Source: Mycocentrospora acerina (taxonomy: Eukaryota > Ascomycota > Dothideomycetes > Pleosporales). From it: DNA of 31,686 nucleotides. Below the pieces are notes generated by a model that saw only the letters and a list, made by a program, of their open reading frames with translations, was not told the origin of the DNA and searched no databases. Of the stretch, positions 21,801-31,686 are shown piece after piece (position 1 is the stretch's first letter; the number at the start of each line of letters is the position of its first letter). Where the stretch lies: positions 1-31,686 of the forward strand of contig JAKUHH010000139.1 in NCBI GenBank assembly GCA_022701365.1, read 5' to 3'. Position numbers and translations under genes: made by a program.

Positions 21801-22920
21801 GGTTAATATACTACCTAGGCTAGTCTAGTAATCTATAGGTTAATAGAGTTTAGCTACTTTTTTAGGCAGTAAATTATTAGCTAAACTAGGCTAAGAAGAC
21901 AGTGTTTGTAAAAAAGTATAAAGAGATTATAGCTATGCTTCTAGAGCTATTACTAAGTGTATCTAAGCTTAAGCTCCTTAAAAGATTTAAGCTACAGCTT
22001 TACAGCATAATAGGCTAGTATGTTTAAGCTATACTGCAGTACAGCTATAATAAAAGGTTAGTGTTAGCTAAGTTACTCCTACTAAACTCTACTGTAACTA
22101 GGACAGCATATTAGGCTGCATCTAATTTTGCCTGTACAAAGTAGATGTTTCCTTAATTTAATGCTACAGATATTATTGCACTCTAGCTTAGTGTATATAG
22201 TTTACTAGTTAATATAAATATTTAACCTTATAACTTTAGCGTAATTATATTAAGGTAGTAAGTGCCTATAGACTCTTCAAACACCTTAATATAAGCTTTA
22301 TCTTATCTACTAAGACATATTGTCTGCAGCAGATTTAGTATTAGAAGCCTGCAGACACTAGAAGTGTTAGAGGTGTTCTATAAAAAGTTTAAAGTGTAGT
22401 TAGGTAGTACAAATAGTAGGACTAATAGGCTAGAGTTAGGTAGTAATAATAGTAGAAAGGAGACTAACTAGCTGTTATAACCTGTAGTTTCTTAAAACAC
22501 ATCTAAAAGTAACTTAGACTAAGACAGTTCTTAAGTAAATTGTTATTATATGTAGAAACTAAGGTTTAAATAAGAACAATTTCTTTATCTTATGTATAAC
22601 AGCATATCTATTACTCTATATCCTTTTCTTTCTTAGAAGTAATTTTAGCAAGCTAGTACTAAGTGTAGTCTAATACATACTTTAGTATTCCTTAAAAAAA
22701 GATTTAGTAACTAAAGAACTAAGCATTATTTAAATAGCATATAAGGAATAAAGGATAGAATATATTAAAACATAACTTAAAAAGGCAGGCTAAATAATAA
22801 ATAGCTTTAATTAAATGCTTACTTAGACAAGGTAAGAGAGGGGGTAGAGGTAATAAGAAATAGTAGGATAACTAGACTTAAGGAAAATTGTGTTGTAGTT
22901 ATGTCTTACATAATTTATTA
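18900..22920 (+). pseudogene. ghost reading frame II, about 1,300 codons, unknown protein
   Basis: One frame (codons in phase with 18902) shows no sign of an indel for about 4 kb and is closed only by mutational stops. In the part I checked closely (19,021-22,560), nearly all TAA codons follow a pyrimidine, as expected from CAA changed in a YCA context. By hand I count about nine TAA after a purine against several dozen after a pyrimidine. TAG can derive from CAG or TGG. In the first 60 bp I compared, the next frame had four purine-preceded TAA, so this frame stands out. There is a single TGA (21383), explainable as a changed CGA. The product is rich in Leu, Lys, Asn, Ser and Gln and contains a KAKSKAKANKA stretch near 21,635. 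I recognise no domain; the mutations themselves enrich Asn, Lys and Ser. Confidence 0.45.
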
Positions 22921-24030
22921 ATTTACCTAGGAAAATCCTAAAGTTTATATCTTAACTAAGACACTAGCAAAATACTGCTACAGTAAAGATAAAAATAAGA
23001 AACTGTAGGCAGATAAGATAAAGATAAATTATTTCTCCCTTACAGAAGTATATTATTTAGCAAGGCGTAGTTGTATAAGGGGGCATCTTAGGAAAGAGTA
23101 TATTTATAGTATACTGCATTTAGCCTAGTGCACAGCTGCAAATAGCAGAGCCTATGCACTCTATTTCTATCTATTAAAGGCCTCTCTTACTTTACTAACC
23201 TCTCTACAACACTAATTTTTAACTTACTTGCTGCCTTAACCTTTGCATAACTTGCTATGCTAGCACTACTAATGTTAATTAATAAAACTGCAACTATATA
23301 CTATTTTAGAGTGTGCGCTACATAATAGAGTTGCTATAAGTAAGTAGACATACCTACTAATTGCATAGCTGCGCTTATAATAACAGCTAACTACAAAGGT
23401 AAGAGTAATAGGCAAAGCAGATTTCTAGCAGAGTCTAAAGCCTAACCTACTCTTTTCTAGACCTCTCTCTCCCTTCCTCTCCTCTCCCCTACTAAGGGCT
23501 ATTTCTGCTGCTAGCTTTGCTGCGCACTATTCTACTACTGTAGTACTACTAGGGTTTCTGCCTAAAAATTGCAGACAGTAATTCTAAATACTGCTGCTAC
23601 ATAAGATTTAGTTTTACCTTTACTCTTAACTTATTAGCTTATTTGCACTTAGCCTTAGTAAGACCCTTAACCTACTTTTTGTCCTTATTTTAGAGGTTTC
23701 TTTGTTAATTAGGATATAAAAGACCTGTTATATCTTAGGAAGGGGTTTAAGAAAAAGTAGATATACTTTTTTTTAGAGCCCCCTTAGCTAATAGAGCAGC
23801 TTGCAAAGAAAAAATCTACTCTTTCTTAGACACCTCTCTTTTAAGAGAATAGACTAGAATAAGATTACTTACTCTTTCTTAAACCCTCTCCTCTCCTTTA
23901 TTATATTATAAAATAGTCTCTTATATAAGATGTTTTAAGCATTACTAATAAAGCATACAGATTTTAGTTACCTAATATAGCTTCTTCTTAAGATAAACTT
24001 AATGTGCTAGGCAATAACTTTTAAGATAAT
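22921..24030. other. spacer with clustered GC-rich boxes
   Basis: No ghost frame is convincing here, since purine-preceded TAA stops occur in every frame I checked. The spacer holds copies of a 20-nt box near 23077, 23448, 23739-23785 (as an inverted pair), 23817 and 23870. It also contains pyrimidine-rich CTCT tracts around 23,450-23,500 and 23,880-23,900. Confidence 0.4.
23739..23785. repeat. inverted pair of GC-rich boxes
   Basis: The left half aaggggtttaagaaaaagta (23739-23758) pairs imperfectly with the right half tacttttttt-ttagagcccc (from 23764). It resembles the inverted pairs at 27045-27122 and 30465-30538. Confidence 0.5.
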
Positions 24031-25266
24031 ATGTCTAAAATAGTAGAAGACCTTCTAACTAAATCCTCTGCTATAGTTATCCTTAATTTTGCTATAGCAG
24101 ATATTAATAACAAATTAGAAGACAGCAACAGTAACAAAGAGACTAATAATAACAATAATAGTAATTATAAGGAATTAGCTGCAGGTAAGGTTCTAGATAA
24201 AGCTAAGCAACTGCACTATGTTTAACTAAGGCTACGCAATATGTTTCTTAACACACCTGTTAAAAATGCTATTTCTGCTTATTAACTAGCTCCTTATTTT
24301 AATTTTTTTAGTGCAGAATTTACTGCCTATATAAACAAATGTGCTAAATTCTACTTTATAATGCAATAATTTAGACTTGCTTATCTTGCTTAAGAATTAA
24401 ACTACACTAAACCTAATTTAAGTTATTAGTGTCTCTAACTTACTACTATTTAGTTAGAACTTTAGAACAACTAGCTCTATAGTTTGTTTAAGTTTGTAAG
24501 TGTATCCCCTAATTGCCTTATTAAATACTATAAAAATAATGCAGAGTTATAGGCCTAGCTCTTCTAGACTCTTCTCTTAGTTCTTTTTAGTTGTTAATCT
24601 GCGCTATTCTACAACTGTAGCATAAATTAAGATTTACTCTTAGATTGTGTTAATGCTATTGTTAAGTAGGACAACAGACTGTTTAATGCCTGTTAAGATA
24701 AGGCTAAGAAAACTAAAAATAAGTAGTATTGCTAGTTAATTAGTTCTCCTTAAGAGAGGATAATAATTACGCTTAAGACTTAGAAAGCTTGCGCTGACGC
24801 AGCATGTAAGTTAGTAAGCATTTTAAATAGTAAGGATAAGACATTTAAAGAAAATAAAGATCCTAAGGTAGTAGAGTTTAATTGTAGCCTTTAAGAAGCA
24901 CAGTGTAATAAGTCTGTAGTTAATGCTATAAGTAAATATTTAAGTTAGATTAGTGTAGATAACAAGTACAAAGGCTATAATTACATGCAATATAACAACA
25001 GTCTAAATAGCAATGTTGCTGCGTTTTAATTAGGACAAGTTACGCCCTGTAGGGTAGAGTTAAATAATGCACCTAACTCTAAGTTCTAGTACAATAAATA
25101 TAATAACTCTATAGATAACATTATTCTTTTAACTTCTATAGTAGATGTTAATTTAACAAGAATAGGCAACCTTGCACTCTATTTAATAGGAATTAACACT
25201 AAATTTAAATTCTATCTACCTTATAGCATAGAAGATTCTACTAATTCTAAACCTACTCTAGTCTAA

Positions 25267-25392
25267 AGTAAGCCTTAAGCTGTTTAAACTAAGCCTTAAG
25301 CTGTTTAAACTAAGCCTTAAGATGTTTAAACTAAGCCTTAAGATATTTAAACTAAGCCTTAAGATGTTTAAACTAAGCCTTAAGATATTTAA
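25267..25392 (+). repeat. six copies of a 21-bp unit in ghost frame III
   Basis: The unit reads actaagccttaagctgttta plus one base, with gct/gat and gtt/att variants. Six full units span 25267-25392 and a partial seventh follows. In frame it reads Thr-Lys-Pro-stop-(Ala/Asp)-(Val/Ile)-stop, so each unit once held two Gln or Trp codons. Confidence 0.9.
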
Positions 25393-25758
25393 ACTAAGCC
25401 TTTATATAAAAAAAATAAAAATAAAAGTAAATTAAAGCTAAAAGCAGCAGATAACAGTATAAAAGACAAAGACGCAACTACTAAGAAGGATAAAACAAAA
25501 AAGTCTATACTTATATTTAACAACTTTAATTAAGCTGCAGAGATAAATCTTTAACAGCAATGTCTTAAAACCTAGAGTTCTATTAATGCTAAGTACCCTC
25601 TGCCTAATTTTAACAAGGATGTAAATAATCTAAGGCAATAATAGTTTAGGAGGGGAAAAGTAATAGGTAGCAATTACATTTAAGGCATTCTCTATTATAA
25701 AAGGGTTAACTAGGAAGAAGTAGGTAAAGATAGATATAACTTTAATCTAGTAGTAGAA

Positions 25759-25992
25759 ACTACTCTTTCCTAGGCCTCTCTTACTGCTGCAGGAGATACT
25801 ACTATTTCCTAGGCGCCCTTTAATACTATAGGAAGTATAACTATTTCCTAAGCACCCTTTATTATTACAGGAAGTATAACTATTTCCTAGGCGCCTCTTA
25901 TTACTACAGGAGATACTACTATTTTCTAGGCGCCTCTTATTACTATAAGAGATACTACTCTTTCTTAGGCACCCTTTACTGCTACAGGAAGT
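25759..25992 (+). repeat. six copies of a 39-bp unit in ghost frame III
   Basis: Units start at 25759, 25798, 25837, 25876, 25915 and 25954. In frame each reads approximately Thr-Thr-(Leu/Ile)-Ser-stop-Ala-Pro-(Phe/Leu)-x-x-x-Gly-(Asp/Ser). The part actctttcctaggc resembles the GC-rich boxes found in the spacers. Confidence 0.9.
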
Positions 25993-26733
25993 ATAGTATT
26001 TGCTAAAACTATTATGCCCTTAAATAATAAAGATAGTGCAGTATCTGTTTTAGAGCCTATTATTAGTAAAGAGGTTTTTTATTTTAAAATAATGTCTACT
26101 AGAACTCTACAACTAAGTACTTTAGTTTAAGAGAGACTGTTAGCTCTCTCTTATAAAGAGGAGAAAAGTTATCCTGCCTTTTTAATAGATAGTCTAGCAG
26201 ATAATCTTTTAGTAGATTTAAACCCTAATCTTAGTAGAGAAGAAGAAATTATGCATCCTCTAGCTGTCCTAAAGCCTGCGCCTGCAACTGCAGCTAAGTT
26301 AACTGCAATTTAAATTTTAGATTCTAACAAAGAATCTACAGTAGCACAGGATAAGAAGAAAAAAAAGAAAAAGAGGAAGCAGCAGCATTTGCGTAAGAAG
26401 GAGAAAATTGTAAGAAGGAAAGCCCTTTAACTTGCAGCACTTAAATAATTAGCTTATATTAGTTTTAAGGAAATTAAGAAGACACACATAAAAGATTATA
26501 GCATAAAGTCTTTTATTACAGATCTTCTTGCATTAAAGAAGTACAAGGCTGCAGAGCTAGTCCTAAAAGACACCTAAGCTAGTAGTAATACTAAAGAACT
26601 AGTTAATCTAGATCTCCTATAATCTATATTAGGAAAAAAAAATAGCAAAGTTAATATTAAAGTTAAGGAAGTTGCAGGTTAATACTCCTTATTTATAACT
26701 TTAGAGAATAAGGCTTTTTGCTCTTAAGAATAA

Positions 26734-27244
26734 TAAGTGTTAAAGATTATAAACAACCTTTTATATTAACCTTGCAACTACTGCGCTTTGCTCTTAGTCT
26801 TGCAAGTAGCAAGATAAACACTTCTTTGTCTTCTAGGTTAAATAGGCAAATTAAACTTATAGTAGCAAACTACAGGAATAGCAGTAATCTATAAGAAGTA
26901 CAAATTATTAAGGAAAGATAAAAAGGTATTAAAAGGTGTAGGAGAATATAATTAGGTAGGTATTAGAAAAATAAATACAGCAATTAGTGCAAGACTAGCA
27001 GTAAGTTAAATCTCTTTTAATTATTAGAAGACCTAGTAGAGGGCAAGGGGCTTAAAGAAAAAGTAGGTTTAGGATTCTACACTGTTAGAGTTAAATCCTA
27101 CTACTTCTTAAAGCCCCCCTTTGCCTCCTCTCTCTTTCTACTTAATAGAGAAGCTTTTATTATTATTTTATAGTATACTCTTTCCTAAGGCCTCTTCTCT
27201 CTTAAAGTTTTACTAATTTATCTAAGTATATTAATAATTAAAAG
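26734..27244. other. spacer between ghost frames III and IV
   Basis: Stops not explained by the mutation context accumulate here. The spacer contains the largest inverted repeat of GC-rich boxes (27045-27122) and a further single box at 27176-27203. Confidence 0.4.
27045..27122. repeat. long imperfect hairpin of GC-rich boxes
   Basis: The left arm (27045-27076) begins aaggggcttaaagaaaaagt and ends aggatt. The right arm (27094-27122) begins aatcctactacttcttaaag and ends with a run of six C and then TTT. They pair over about 28 bp around a 17-nt loop. The hairpin lies between two long ghost frames on the same strand. Confidence 0.65.
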
Positions 27245-30210
27245 ATGCAGCTTTAGCGTCTTTACAACGCAAAGAAATAAGACACACTTCTAAACTTTAA
27301 CACTCCTTAACTAATGCTTTAGCTTACTTAGTTTTATCTTGTTAGGCAAACATTAGAAGACATTGCTAGATTTTTAAATCTATTTAAAGTATACTCTTAT
27401 AGTAGTAGTTTAAGGGACTGTGCAGTTGCTATATACCTAAGAGTTAACTAAATGCTTAAGACATTAACTTATAAACACCCTGTCTTCTTAGAAGACAATA
27501 AAACTAATTCTTAAGTTATTATTATTGCTAGCTACAGCGTAATGTATACTTGTAATAGACCTAATGTAATTTAAAAGTAGCTTAAGATAGAACATAATAT
27601 GCTACATAAACAGGCTAAAGAACAGATATTTAGTATGCTGTGTAAGAACAGAAAACTAGTGTATCTTTATAATCTTTACACACTCTTTAAAGAAGCAGCA
27701 TTAGATAAATATTAGTCTACAAAATCTTTTTATGCCTACTTATTATACATTATTAGGTTGTTAGAGCTCCTATAGACAGTATTAGTTACTGCAACCTTAG
27801 TACTTTAGTAATTTTAGGATCATAGTAGTTTGCTGTCTTTTATTTAGAACCCTAAATATAATAATTAGGCTTAAGATCTTATTAAAAAAGGAGAGATAGA
27901 AGATCTTTATAAGTTAGGTCTTAATAGAAAGCTTCTTTAACTAGAACTTTGTTTGCTATGTTACACTATCTGTGCATTTAACAACTTTATTATTAATAAG
28001 CTTAGTCTAGCAGAGATTAGTTAAAGGCTAGCTATTATATAGTTAAAAACAATAATTTAACAGGATTATATGTCTAATTATGTTGTTTATCCTAATAGCA
28101 AGACACATGTTATTAGGAGTTTAATGCCTAAAGCTAAGGTTGTTTAGTTACACTTAAAAAATAATAAGTATACATAAGTTATCTACAACACTGTTACACT
28201 ACACTACCTTAGCAAACTTACTAGCAAAACAGACAACACTAACCTAGGCACTTTTATTAACAGCTAGAGTGTAAGAATGCTTAACTTATGCAGCATTTTG
28301 CCTCTCTTTTACTACGCAAATAATTATTACATAATTAAGATCCCTAATAAGAAAAGCGCTAAAAACGCAAGAGGCAAATATATAAAATAAGTATAAAATC
28401 TAAAAATTATTAAGCTTACACAGGACTTTAACAACAGCAAAGATAAGGCCTTTATAATTAAAATCTTAAGAAATATTTAAAGCTGCGCTATTTAAGAGGG
28501 AAACCTAGATGTTATGCACTAGATTCTAGAAGACATTAAGAAGATGCAACCCTATAAAATAGTAATAGTATTTACTGCTATATCTATTTACCTTTAAACT
28601 CTACTTGCGTCTCTTACTAAATAAGTAGGTTGCTAAGGTAAAAATACGCTTATCTTTTATTAGTTGCTATTTAAGCAAATGTTTATTGCAGTATGCCTAC
28701 ACCTGCTATAACTTAAGGCAGATAGCATTCTCTCTTTTATATTAGTAGTAGAGAAGGACAACCTCTTTACGCGCTTTAACCTGCTACTATCTTGCTGCAA
28801 CAGATTAAATATTAGAAATGTAAACAATATTATGCTAAATAACCTAGAAGTCTTAGTAATCTCCTACTACATAAACACTAGACTTAACCTTTATAAGCAC
28901 TGTTATTACATGCACACTTTCTCTCTGCTACTCTTATATTCTATTTAGATACAAGCAGGCAGTTATATTATGTAATTTAGTTAGCATTATACTTGCTTAC
29001 TTATGTAATATTATGTTAAAAACACATTTAACTTAAAGTAGGTATTAATGTAGACTAGAAACTTACTTACTAGTATAGCTGTATTAGTGTGTAGTAAAGG
29101 ATCTAAAGATAACAATTTAAACATAAATAATAAGATAAAAGTTAAGAAATCTAACCTTGCCTTATTTATTAAGTATAGAGGTTAACTATACAACACTAAG
29201 GATCCTAAGTGCCTACACTAAGCTGCTAAGGATAGCGTAAAGCTCTTACTTAATAATGTAGTTCTTTCTATTATAAATCTTAAGATAAGTATTAATGTAA
29301 AATTAAACAAGACTACTAATAAAGCAAGTCTATCTACTGCAAAATCTAAGCTACTCTTTACATTATACTTAGATCTGCCTAAGTTAAAGAATAATACTCC
29401 TAAGAAGAAGGATCTTAAAATAGGAAGTAAAAGCAACTTAACATATACACTAGGTTAGATACTTAACATAAAGCAGAGGCAAAAGATAGGCTAAGCAATC
29501 TAGATACACAAATATAACGTGCCTACACTTCTAAAAGATAATAAAGCTATATTAGATAATTTTATAGTTCTAGATACGCTATTAAAGCTAAGAGTTAAGA
29601 CGCAGAAAAAACCTCTATTAAAGTAAGCTGCAAAGCCTAATTCTATTCTAGCTACTACTAAGAAGCCTGCTAATATTCCTTCTAGATTAAATATAAAGAA
29701 GCGTTGTTAAGAAGCTATTACTTAAGATACTAATTACATTAATTAAAGAAATAAGTTAGGTTCTAAGCATTAGAGAATAGATAGACATGCATTGCAAGGC
29801 AGAGGCCTAGTGTTGCACAGTAGTAGGCCTTAGCTAGTTAAGCCTGTTCTAATACAGCAAAGTTATAGATTAGGCACTAAAGTAAATCTAATCTTATTAC
29901 TAGCTGTCCTATTTATCCTGCCTACAAATCTAGATTAGCAGACAGAGCTCCTTTGCTAAGCTTATGCTACATTTAGTACAGCTCCTGTCTCTTGTCTTCT
30001 CTTTCCTGCTACAGAACAGTAGCATGCAACTTAGACAACTCTTGCAGCTTTACTTAATGCTAAACATGCTGTAGCAAACAGTAGTTACAATAAAAGAAAT
30101 AATAATAATAATTAAGATAGCACTTAGGATAATAATATAATTAAAAGTAATAATAAGAGAAGTAATAAATTAATAGATAAGGGAAGCAATAAATTAATAG
30201 ATAAGGAGTA
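27245..30210 (+). pseudogene. ghost reading frame IV, about 990 codons, unknown protein
   Basis: Starting from an ATG at 27245, one frame continues to about 30,210, where purine-preceded TAA codons become dense. Over this length most TAA codons follow a pyrimidine (my hand count is about ten exceptions), and I see no sign of an indel. A stretch near 28,540-28,620 reads KMQPYKIVIVFTAISIYL. A Leu/Cys-rich stretch lies at 28,740-28,980. The region 29,400-29,800 is basic, with repeated Lys and Pro. Near 30,160-30,207 a 24-bp unit coding SNKLIDK is duplicated in frame. No family is recognised. It begins about 40 bp after a GC-rich box and ends before another inverted pair. Confidence 0.4.
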
Positions 30211-30464
30211 AAGGAAATTAGCTGTAGTATTAAAGAAAAAATAAGTATAATATAGACATAAGGAATTATATGTGTTCTATAGACTAGACTTAATAATTAA
30301 GTAATAGTATACTTAGTTAGTTACATAGTTATAAATAAAAAACAGTCTAAAAATCTATTTCTATAATTAATAATTAAGTAAATAGAACTTAAGAAAATCT
30401 ATAGCATTAGAAGACTATAAGCAATAGACAGCAGAGTCTGTTAAAAAATTATTCTTTGCGCATT

Positions 30465-30538
30465 CTCTACAGTAGAGGGGGGGTTTTCTAAAAAGTATGC
30501 CTACTATTTCCTAGACCCCCCTTCTACACTGCAAGAGT
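30465..30538. repeat. imperfect hairpin of GC-rich boxes after ghost frame IV
   Basis: The left arm (30465-30497) contains seven G followed by ttttctaaaaagta. The right arm (30502-30538) contains tactatttcctag followed by six C and ttcta. The 33- to 37-bp arms pair imperfectly around a 4-nt loop. Confidence 0.65.
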
Positions 30539-31180
30539 CTTATTATTTTTAGATATATTGCAATTATAGATTATACACATATTAAAAACTATAACTAATT
30601 GTAATGTATATATAATTTAAATTAATTATAAAAATTAGTTAAAACTAAGATAAGGTCTAACATATGCTAAAATTTATTTCTAGTCTAATCTTAAGAATAA
30701 AATTACAGGTTTATGCTTACTTTATTATCTTTTAAAAGAAATTTCTAAGTTTATTATAAGAACCTTAGTTTTCTTTTCTTATTATACCTAGAGAAATCTA
30801 TATCTGTCTTATTGCAAAAGTATTTAATTTACTTTATCTTTTATATATTTATTATTTTATTATAATGTAGAATATCTATAAGTAGCATTACCTACTTAAT
30901 TTTAGTCTTTTAACTAACAAGTAAACCTACTATAGTTTTAACTTACCTAATCCTCTCTGTTATTAGAGCAGTAGATTAAACAATTAATCTCTTTATTAGA
31001 TACGTTGTCTTAATAGTTTTCTAACTTATTATTGTTATCTTTAGAATCCTTAAAATAATACAATGTAAAAACTATCTCTTGTTCTTTGTCTAGACAGCCT
31101 ATATAAAAATTAAGGTTATAATTAAGGTTATCTTAGTAAACCTATTAAAAGATATTGTTATAGTTATTATTATTGTTTAA
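30539..31180. other. mutated AT-rich DNA
   Basis: This is extremely AT-rich with the full signature. Purine-preceded stops occur in all frames, and no gene or repeat is assignable. Confidence 0.4.
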
Positions 31181-31686
31181 ATGTAGAGCGTAGATAAGAG
31201 AAGAAGTAAGATTAAAAGCATTAATAAAATTAAAGCAGTTAATAAATTCTCTTGCAATATCTTCTATTACAAAATAGTAAAGCATTTAGACACAGAATAC
31301 AAAAATGTCTAGAAAGTGCTCTAGGTAATTCTAGTACTTATTAACAATTATTTTGTAGCACTCTAAGAGTAACTTATAAATATAGGCAGTTAATTCTAAG
31401 AGAGCTAGAGACATAATTATTAAAGAAGATAGACAAATAAAGACAGGCAATAAGAATAAGGACTAAGAAGATAGGTTTTTAATGTTTTGTCCTTATAACT
31501 CTGTGTAATAAACAGAGACTATTACTAAAGAAGATTAGATATTAAAATGTAAAGAATATTTATTCTAAACTTACTTAATGCAATAATTAGAAAAGAGTTT
31601 AAAAATTTAAAGACAGTAAGGGGCCTCTAGAAAAGAGTAGGTAGCTTAAGGAAGTTACAGAGAGTTAATTTAGAGGAGTAGAGGAT
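31181..31686 (+). pseudogene. possible ghost reading frame V, runs off the window
   Basis: From an ATG at 31181 one frame can be read to the window end as a Lys/Arg/Asn-rich sequence (KRRSKIKSINKIKAV near the start; EFKNLKTVRG near the end). Stops not explained by the YCA context are relatively frequent, so support is weak. A GC-rich box copy (31618-31641) lies inside it. Confidence 0.2.

Larger units (their letters stand above)
24031..26733 (+). pseudogene. ghost reading frame III, about 900 codons, with in-frame tandem repeats
   Basis: The frame starts at an ATG (24031), is intact for 64 codons, and then continues without frameshift through mutational stops to a cluster of purine-preceded TAA codons at 26731-26738. 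Up to 26,400 I count only about two TAA not explained by the YCA context. The protein starts MSKIVEDLLTKSSAIVILNF, has an Asn-rich segment, and contains two tandem arrays whose units are 21 and 39 bp, so both keep the frame. A strongly basic stretch (KKKKKKRKQQ, then RKKEK and RRK) lies near 26,360-26,420. I do not recognise a family. The region between 24,240 and 25,250 is the most protein-like and best suited for a profile search after correction. Confidence 0.45.
13042..31686. mobile_element. 18.6-kb AT-rich block with a RIP-like mutational signature
   Basis: Throughout this block C followed by a purine is almost absent when a pyrimidine precedes it (TCA, CCA, TCG, CCG), as are the complementary words TGA, TGG, CGA and CGG. 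ACA, GCA, TGT and TGC remain common, and so do TCT, CCT and TCC. In the 13.4 kb after 18,260 I found only isolated exceptions by eye (for example 22277, 21383, 24795 and 27820). C-to-T change on both strands restricted to repeats is the hallmark of RIP, known in ascomycetes with a CpA bias. The block is a set of nested or adjacent mobile elements. Three segments escape the pattern: the LINE fragment at 14.2-14.94 kb and islands at 17,021-17,160 and 18,150-18,260. Confidence 0.8.

Noticed and set aside
23341..24030. Upstream extension of ghost frame III
   Set aside because: The frame contains several TAA codons preceded by purines (for example near 23,600, 23,660 and 23,930), which the YCA context does not explain.
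24031..24225. 64-codon intact small gene
   Set aside because: It is the undamaged start of the much longer ghost frame III and ends at a mutational TAA.
29218..29436. 72-codon minus-strand ORF
   Set aside because: It is antisense to ghost frame IV and has no features of its own; TGA-free mutated DNA easily produces such frames.
15274..30210. Alternative genetic code with TAA and TAG read as Gln
   Set aside because: The depletion of TCA, CCA, TGA and TGG affects both strands, all frames and spacers alike, and Trp codons are missing altogether. That is a mutational pattern rather than codon reassignment, and the genes before 13 kb use standard stops.

Overview
The window looks like nuclear DNA of a filamentous ascomycete, probably a plant-associated Dothideomycete. 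The evidence is short introns of about 50 bp with fungal splice signals, a secreted pectin methylesterase, a eukaryotic-type DUF2235 protein, a sugar transporter with fungal intron structure, and a very long block mutated in the way RIP (repeat-induced point mutation) does. The species assignment is inference.

Positions 1 to about 13,050 are ordinary, gene-poor, moderately AT-rich DNA. They hold the last 49 codons of an unidentified frame (1-150), two inverted sets of 17-bp-period repeats (264-291 and 1387-1426), an intact pectin methylesterase on the minus strand (2279-3292), a decayed unknown gene (minus, 4698-5570), an intact three-exon DUF2235 alpha/beta-hydrolase gene (minus, 7380-9164), and a sugar-transporter pseudogene (plus, 11296-12619) that lacks its N-terminal third and carries two frameshifts and a nonsense codon.

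From about 13,050 to the end (18.6 kb) the DNA changes abruptly. The trinucleotides TCA, CCA, TGA and TGG, plus TCG, CCG, CGA and CGG, almost vanish, while ACA, GCA, TGT and TGC stay common. C has been converted to T only when a pyrimidine precedes it and a purine follows it, on both strands. This is a RIP-like signature with a strict upstream context. It removes Trp codons and turns Gln and Trp codons into TAA and TAG, so no long ORF survives there.

Reading through these mutational stops reveals buried genes. There is a 5'-truncated LINE (minus, 14180-14937) with a poly-A tail, next to degenerate telomere-like repeats. There is a C2H2 zinc-finger protein of the DUF3505/OrsD-like type (plus, about 15274-17020), cut off where the mutational signature stops. 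Then come three or four long collinear ghost reading frames on the plus strand (about 18.9-22.9, 24.0-26.7, 27.2-30.2 and 31.2 kb onward), which I cannot assign to a family. One contains two six-copy tandem arrays whose units are 21 and 39 bp, both multiples of three. GC-rich boxes, some paired as inverted repeats, lie in and between these frames. The best candidate for something undescribed is this 13-kb-plus multi-ORF, RIP-silenced element together with its context-restricted mutation pattern.
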